From Tenrec ecaudatus (lineage: Eukaryota; Chordata; Mammalia; Afrosoricida; Tenrecidae), in contig NC_134530.1 of the NCBI RefSeq assembly GCF_050624435.1, positions 142,764,721 to 142,828,720 of the forward strand: 64,000 nt of DNA. The letters run 5' to 3'. Under the pieces are notes generated by a model. That model was given only the letters and a program-made list of their open reading frames with translations. It ran no database searches and was not told where the DNA came from. Below are positions 57,001 to 64,000 of this stretch, one piece after another. The translations under genes were made by a program, and so were the position numbers. Each line of letters starts with the position of its first letter. The first letter of the stretch is position 1.

Positions 57001-57899
57001 GCCCGAAACACAACTCCGATGCACAAAGGTTCCCAATACACAACAACAGTACTCAGGTAGCCTGGCACCGATGGAACCACATGCAGATAAAGCTACGGTC
57101 TAGAAATAAGTCTACCTATCCATCGTCAACTGCATTTAACTAGGGTGCCACGTTCATTTGATGGGGCAAGATGTCCACAGAAAAATGAAATGAGATCCAC
57201 GCCTTATACCACACAGTAAAACAAGTTTAAAATAAAAGACCTAGATGTGCAAACTAAAGCCATGAAAGAAGAATAAGCAGAGACATTGCTGTCTGGTCTA
57301 GCTCCCAACAGAAGCACAAACAGGAAAAGAGACCCAAAAAAATAAAATATTTGCGTGAAAAGACAAGCTACACACTGGGGAGGTTAGTTTTGGAAACCAT
57401 GCATCTATCTGACAAGGATCTAAAAATCAAAGTATATAGAAAGCTTAGACAACAAAAGGCCAAAGCCCAGTCATAAAATGGGCAAAGGGCTTGAATAAAC
57501 GTTTCACCAAAGAGAGCATTCAAATGGCCACCAAACAGAAGAGATGCTCAGTGTCGTCAGCCATCAGAGAGCAGCACACGGCAGCTAGTTCATTCCCACC
57601 AGGATGGCTAGGATAACAGGTGTTCACACACAGCTAGGGGAACATGGGCAACAGCCATCCCTGAGAAGAATGCAGAATGCTACAGCTGCTGCTGGATACA
57701 GTGTAGCAATCCCTCAACAAAACAAACAGAACTACCATATGACCCAGAAATTCTACTCCTTCGTGGACACCCCAAAGACTTGAGCGCAGAAAGTGAACCT
57801 TGAACACCCACATAGGCTGCAGCACCATGCACAGTCAACAGGCAGAAACCACCTCAGTGTCCATCAGCAGATGAATGGATAAACAGAATGTGGTCCATC

Positions 57900-58294
57900 T
57901 GTGACAGCTAGCCTGAGTGGAACCATCTTGTAGCAGTCTCCATTGTGTGTCAAGCTGTGGAAATTCCCCTGAGGTTAAGGTCAAGCAAACATTTGCCAGA
58001 AAAAGCAGCTGCAAGGTAAGGCCACACCATCTCTCTCGAAGAAAAAAAGTTTTAAAATGTCAAGGCTAACTGCAAAGTCTGCTTCTGTTCTTGCTTGCTT
58101 GCTCACACAGCTGAAAAGCCCCATTGTTTTCCCCACCCAATAAAAACCCAAGTCTGCGAGCGATCGGGCCAGTCACTCTCCCTCTCCTCAGGGGTCTGGT
58201 CCCTGCGCAGGTTCTTTCTCTTTTCTGTGCCCCTTTAATAAACTGTTGCTTCTTACCAGAGACTGAGTTGTTCTTGTCCGGTTCATGTACAACA
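57900..58294 (+). mobile_element. Solo LTR, class I (gammaretrovirus-like)
   Basis: 395 bp, TGTGACAG at the start and GTACAACA at the end, with a 4-bp target duplication CATC at 57896-57899 and 58295-58298. It has an AATAAAAACCC TATA-like box (58139) and AATAAA (58237-58242) placed as in gammaretroviral LTRs. Inserted in the L1 described above. No internal genes remain. Confidence 0.9.
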
Positions 58295-58315
58295 CATCCT
58301 TACTCAGCTAGTAGG

Positions 58316-58378
58316 GACATGCAGGCTAAGTACATGTTACAGTATAGACATGCAGGCTAAATACATGTTACAGTATAG
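58316..58378 (+). repeat. Tandem duplication of a ~31-bp unit
   Basis: GACATGCAGGCTAAGTACAT and GACATGCAGGCTAAATACAT begin the two copies, both ending GTTACAGTATA. Confidence 0.9.
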
Positions 58379-58609
58379 ATAACCATGAACAAAATAATCA
58401 CCAAAGAGCAGACACCACATGACCTCACTGACATAAAAACAAGACAAGGCTTACTAGCTGTTACCAGGCACAGGAGGGAGAAGAGGAAGACTAACTGGGA
58501 TAGAAAAAATAGGACAAAGGGTAGGGTTGCCTAGCCCATTGCTGTAATTGCTGTCAATGAATTGTACACCTGTAAGAAGTTGAATGGAAAAAAAGTTGTG
58601 CTTTATTTA

Positions 58610-59378
58610 CCAGATTGCCGAGTCACCGCTGATGCTGCTTGTGTACAGCCAAATGCTTTATGGTATTTGGTGCCCTGGTTCACAGGTTTAGGATCATGGT
58701 TTTATGAGACATCTTGGTTAATTGGCCTAATAACACGTTTAGTGCTCTGTTCTACCTCCTAATTTGCTGTGTAGTGCCTGGGGTCTTAAAAGCATGCAGT
58801 TGTCCAAGACAGAACAAATGGTCTATTCACCGGGAGCAGCAAAGGAAGGAGGAGAATCAGGAACAGGAGGGGGGTGTGGAATCTGTGGTCGATTGCATCC
58901 ATGAACCGCTTGCTTTGCCAAGAGACTACCTTGCATGGTGCCTGGAAATCATTATCAAGAGGGGGTGGGGCTGGAGAACAGAATTTCAGATGCTCATTAA
59001 GTCAAGACTTTCTGAAGCCATGGTAACAGGATGTACTTTGAACACTATTGCCCTGAAATAATCTTTAAGCCATAAACCAAGAACATGCCCTGAAACCTGA
59101 AAACCAAACAGTGGTATACCTAGTACACATCTGCCTGGAGCTTTAGATTCTTTTAAGAACTACTTATTTGGGAGCAAATTTACAACAGCAATGGGAAAGA
59201 TTAGGCGACGGGGCCGTGAATTTATGTGAACGGGGAAGAACGACTCGGAAAAGGCGGGGGACTGGTGGCACCACCTGAGGAATGCCATCAATGGCACTGG
59301 CTGGTCGCACAGCAATGGTCCAGGGGGTCCATGCTTTGTTGTATTATCAAAATAAAATTTAGGGGAGAAAAAAACAGT
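58610..59378 (+). mobile_element. L1 3' UTR, second element
   Basis: AACCGCTTGCTTTGCCAAGA, CATAAACCAAGAACATGCCC, then ACAGCAATGGGAAAGATTAG and an AAAATAAAATTTAGGGG end follow a mammalian L1 3' UTR. Confidence 0.65.
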
Positions 59379-59639
59379 GTTCTCAAAACCTATCCAAAAA
59401 TGCAATTCTCAGAATTGAACAGAGTTTGGAGGCCCGGTTTAAGTTGGGATGCTTCAGGAGAGGTGTGCACGGGAGACAGGACACCAGGGCCACCCCGGTT
59501 TAACAAAGGCGGTGGCTGTACCCTGCAGATGCCTCACACACCAGAAATCGCTTGGGACTGCTCACGGCAACTCCCTGGTTTAGAGTAGGGGGGCTTCTAC
59601 CCCTCATGAAGTGCAGGATCCTTTATAGTTTTCGTTTTT

Positions 59640-60215
59640 TTTTTTCAATGCAACAGTACTTCATTTAGTTTATTCTTTTTTTTTTTCTTTTTTTTTTAAT
59701 TTTAACAATTTATTGGGGCTGATACAATTCTTTTCACAGTTCATACATATACATACATCAATTGTATAAAGCACATCTGTACAGTCTTTGCCCTAATCAT
59801 TTTTTTCTCTTTTCTTCTTTTACATTTTATTAGGGACTCATACAACTCTTACCACAATCCATACATACACATGCATCAATTGTATAAAGCACATCCATAC
59901 ATTCCCTGCCCCAATCATTCTCAAGGCATTTGCTCTCCACTTAAGCCCCTTGCATCAGGTCCTCTTTTTTTCCCCCCCTCCCTCCCCATTCCCCCCTCCC
60001 TCATATGCCCTTGGTAATTTATACATCGTTGTTTTGTCATATCTTGCCCTATCCGGAGTCTCCCTTCCCCCCTTCTCTGCTGTCCCTCTCCCAGGGAAGA
60101 GGTCACATGTGGATCCTTGTAATCAGTTCCCCCTTTCCAACCCACTCACCCTCCACTCTCCCAGCATCGTCCCCCACACCCCTGGTCCCGAAGGTAGTTT
60201 TCGCTTTAATCGAGT
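59640..60215 (-). mobile_element. L1 3' ends, two overlapping partial copies, reverse orientation
   Basis: The motif ATCAATTGTATAAAGCACAT occurs twice (about 59757 and 59875), each after a TTTATT(G/A)GGG block, so two tails lie in tandem or one is duplicated. Confidence 0.75.
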
Positions 60216-60839
60216 GTTTGAACTGTCTTACAATCACACAGAAGCCCAACCTTGCTTACTTCCTAGACCTCTAACACTCACTGCTGGGAAAACACACCGA
60301 CTGGACACCGTACGCCTTGTTCCTCGGAATGGAGGCTGGCTCGAGGCAACACTGCTGGTTCACACAGCTCCCTCCGGGGAGCCCTCCACCAACCAACATG
60401 GGGCGTGTGTCCGCTTCACGCGAGTGGGGTAGACAGCCCCTTGGCAGCAAAGGCGGCCGAGGCTGCTTCCACGTTTGCACAGTCAGAAATCAGGTTTGTA
60501 ACCGCTTCTTGCCCCTTAGGAAGGCCATCGTTTCCGTGCTGCCAGAGTGGCTGGCTCTTTGCTGGGGGAGCAAACAACCTATGGGCCCAACCCAGCTGCT
60601 GCGTGCCCTCAAATGCTTTAGTGGAACACAACGAAGTCAGCTTACTGACGACACCCACTGGCTTGTAAAGGCGCCTCCTGTCTGCTCTCTAAGAAACGGT
60701 TTGCACTAAGCACCGCTCCATATGCCAAGGAGGGGTGTTAGTATCCAGGCGCAGCAGGAACAAGGAATCCCTGAGGACTTGCGGGGAGGAGCGTGCACTG
60801 TGAGGAAGAAAGCGGCACGGTCCCCTGCAGCAGTCCCCA
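60216..60839. other. Intergenic segment, no recognised gene
   Basis: GC-richer than its surroundings, with overlapping open frames on both strands (longest 130 codons, + strand, 60317-60709). None shows a domain I can name. Confidence 0.35.
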
Positions 60840-61026
60840 AGCCCCGATGGACTCCTAGTGCCCCTCCAGGGCAGGGTGGAACTGCCCCACACACGCGCAG
60901 GGTTTCCACAGCGAGGCTTTATGGACACAGAGGTCACATCGTTCTCCCTACAACAGATGGAGATTCAAACCAGGCCTTCCGGTTCAATGCTGAGCACTTC
61001 ATTACTGCGTCACCAGGGCTCCTTAT
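60840..61026 (-). repeat. AfroSINE, reverse orientation
   Basis: GGTGGAACTGCCCCACACAC, GATTCAAACCAGGCCTTCCG and TGCGTCACCAGGGCTCC. Confidence 0.82.
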
Positions 61027-61950
61027 CCACAGCTGTCGCGACGGAAGGTAGAGGGTGGGTAGGGGTGGGTGTGTGTGGGTACGCAGGGTGATGAGGGTGG
61101 GGGTGGCAGGGAGGGGTAAAAGTGACTTAACTGGTTGAGAAGGGCAGGAAGAGGAGGCTGGCTGGCCAGAAGCCATGGCTGAGAAGGAAGCCCGGGTAAG
61201 GGTTGTGCAGGTCTCCATCGTTGGGGACAGAGGGCCTGCAGTGGGGGGCAGGGCTGATGGAGTAGTGAGGAGGTACCTCCTGGTATTCAGATGGGGCTAG
61301 CGGCCTATTTTCGGGGGGGGGGGGCAAATGACCACCCAGGGGGCACAGGGCTTCCCGGAATTAAGAGTACATGTCCCAACTCACCTTGCTGCTACAGGTA
61401 GCCAGGAGCCTTCACTCGGAGTCAACCCGAGTGGACCAGTCAGCAGTGCTGTGGAACAACTTTCAGGAACAGCCTTACCAGGTAGCCAAGCACAAGCCCT
61501 TTTTTAAAAAACCTCTCCTCGATGCTGGTTGGATTATGAAACACGTAAGCAATAGCTTTAGCTCACTTCCCGAGTTGGCATACTACGTTACAACAGAAAG
61601 CTGGGGCCCGGGGCCCTGCTTACCTGATCTGCTCACCTGTGCACTTCTGTACCTCAGAAAGAGCCCCCGTGCCACCACCCCATCTCGCCTCCCCCAATCC
61701 CTGCTGGCTGAAGCTCTGCTGCACAACTCCCACCCTTAACCCAGCCAGGGAGCTCCTGGGGGACGGGGTGCTCCCCAAATGCAGCCCGGAGGCTAAGCAG
61801 GAAGCAGCTTTCACCCAAAGCATCAGTGCCTTTGTTTCATAGGCAGTTTTTGACTAAAAGTACAGGGGTGAAAACTGAATCCCCCAGAGTCCTTTTAAAC
61901 CAATCTAAAAGCTACCCTCACCCCTGGAAAAAGGTTGTGAGCACAATTAG
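61027..61950. other. Intergenic segment before HENMT1
   Basis: A G run at about 61313-61323 and a GGGTGGGTGTGTG stretch near 61060. No repeat or gene recognised. Confidence 0.4.
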
Positions 61951-61954
61951 ATAA

Positions 61955-62403
61955 CACCATTTTCTTTTAAATATTTAATGTCACATTATGCATATGGTTG
62001 TAACAAAAAATATGCCAATGAGCACACATTATGAACTTCCTACCCTGTCCTCCCAAAAAAGCATATAAAAAAATCCCCCCAAAACCAGGGTTCAGTAGAT
62101 AAATTCTAAATTAACAGTCCGTTTAAGATATGACCACGTCCACTTTCTTCCTTCTCGAGGAAACATGGAAGACACATCTCAATGACAAAGCAAAACACAC
62201 CTTTTGGGGGACCACCTGAACATCTTGTTCGGGTTGACAGCAAACTGCCTGGCTGCACGGAAGTCCAACGCCGGCGGCCAGTGGTGTTGGGAGAACTTCA
62301 TACCCTCGGAAAAGAGCTGCCTCAATGTTGACTACGCACACACTCACAGAGGACTGAACTTGTGAGCCCACGACAGCTGGGCCGGCGTTCGAGCAGCCGA
62401 TAC
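61955..62403 (-). other. HENMT1: HENMT1 3' UTR (putative)
   Basis: About 430 bases from the stop codon to the ATTAAA signal described at 61974-61979. No transposon is recognised in it. The end point is inferred. Confidence 0.5.
61974..61979 (-). terminator. HENMT1: Putative HENMT1 polyadenylation signal (ATTAAA)
   Basis: TTTAAT on the + strand is ATTAAA on the - strand, the second most common mammalian signal, in an AT-rich setting 425 bases after the stop codon. No AATAAA was seen closer to the stop. Confidence 0.45.
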
Positions 62404-63895
<1,492 letters not shown>

Positions 63896-64000
63896 CTAGC
63901 ACATGATTTATTTTCCACCAAGATATTAAACTTAAAATATTTTATACGTATTATCAGAAACTATTTCTACTCAATAGAATGCCAACAACACAATTCCTAA

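Larger units (their letters stand above)
57010..58610 (+). mobile_element. L1 (ORF2 3' end and 3' UTR), interrupted by an LTR
   Basis: AAATGGGCAAAGGGCTTGAA, GAACTACCATATGACCCAGA then AATTCTACTCCTT, and GTCCATCAGCAGATGAATGG are the usual end of L1 ORF2; resumes after 58298 with GCAGGCTAAATACATGTTAC and GAATTGTACACCTGTAAGAA. Inactive. Confidence 0.85.

Noticed and set aside
59950-60709. Possible gene or processed pseudogene at 59950-60709
   Set aside because: The left part is a reverse L1 tail; the remaining frames have no match I can name.

Overview
The window is mammalian nuclear DNA, most probably from a tenrec such as Echinops telfairi. Three things point there: many copies of the tRNA-derived AfroSINE family (Afrotheria), SPIN-type hAT transposons (among mammals known from tenrec but not elephant) and an OposCharlie-like hAT element, alongside ancient mammal-wide MIR, L2, L1 and ERVL remnants. 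The species call is an inference from the repeats.

Two protein genes are present, in a tail-to-tail arrangement matching human chromosome 1p13.3. FAM102B (EEIG2, NT-C2 domain family) lies on the + strand: ten coding exons from 8593 to 42898, in frame throughout and giving 313 residues. Its first exon is upstream of the window. A 3' UTR of about 4.2 kb probably ends just after the AATAAA at 47080. HENMT1 (piRNA 3'-end 2'-O-methyltransferase) lies on the - strand: its last two coding exons are at 63674-63851 and 62404-62820, giving 197 residues, and its catalytic exons are beyond the right edge.

Layout: 1-8592 is FAM102B intron 1, with LTRs, AfroSINEs and a SPIN copy. 8593-42898 holds the FAM102B exons, with introns carrying OC1-like hAT, L2, an ERVL remnant with nested LTRs, L1 3' ends, a decayed RTE LINE, Tc/mariner-like MITEs and a 320-bp pyrimidine-rich microsatellite. 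42899-47100 is the 3' UTR. 47194-48053 is a decayed mariner transposon. 48054-61950 is repeat-rich intergenic DNA (L1, RTE, solo LTRs, a long TA repeat). 61950-64000 is the 3' part of HENMT1.

The two genes have no known joint pathway. I found no undescribed gene system, CRISPR array or operon. The notable content is transposon history (several probably horizontally acquired DNA transposons, nested insertions that give relative ages) and a few features that could affect splicing.
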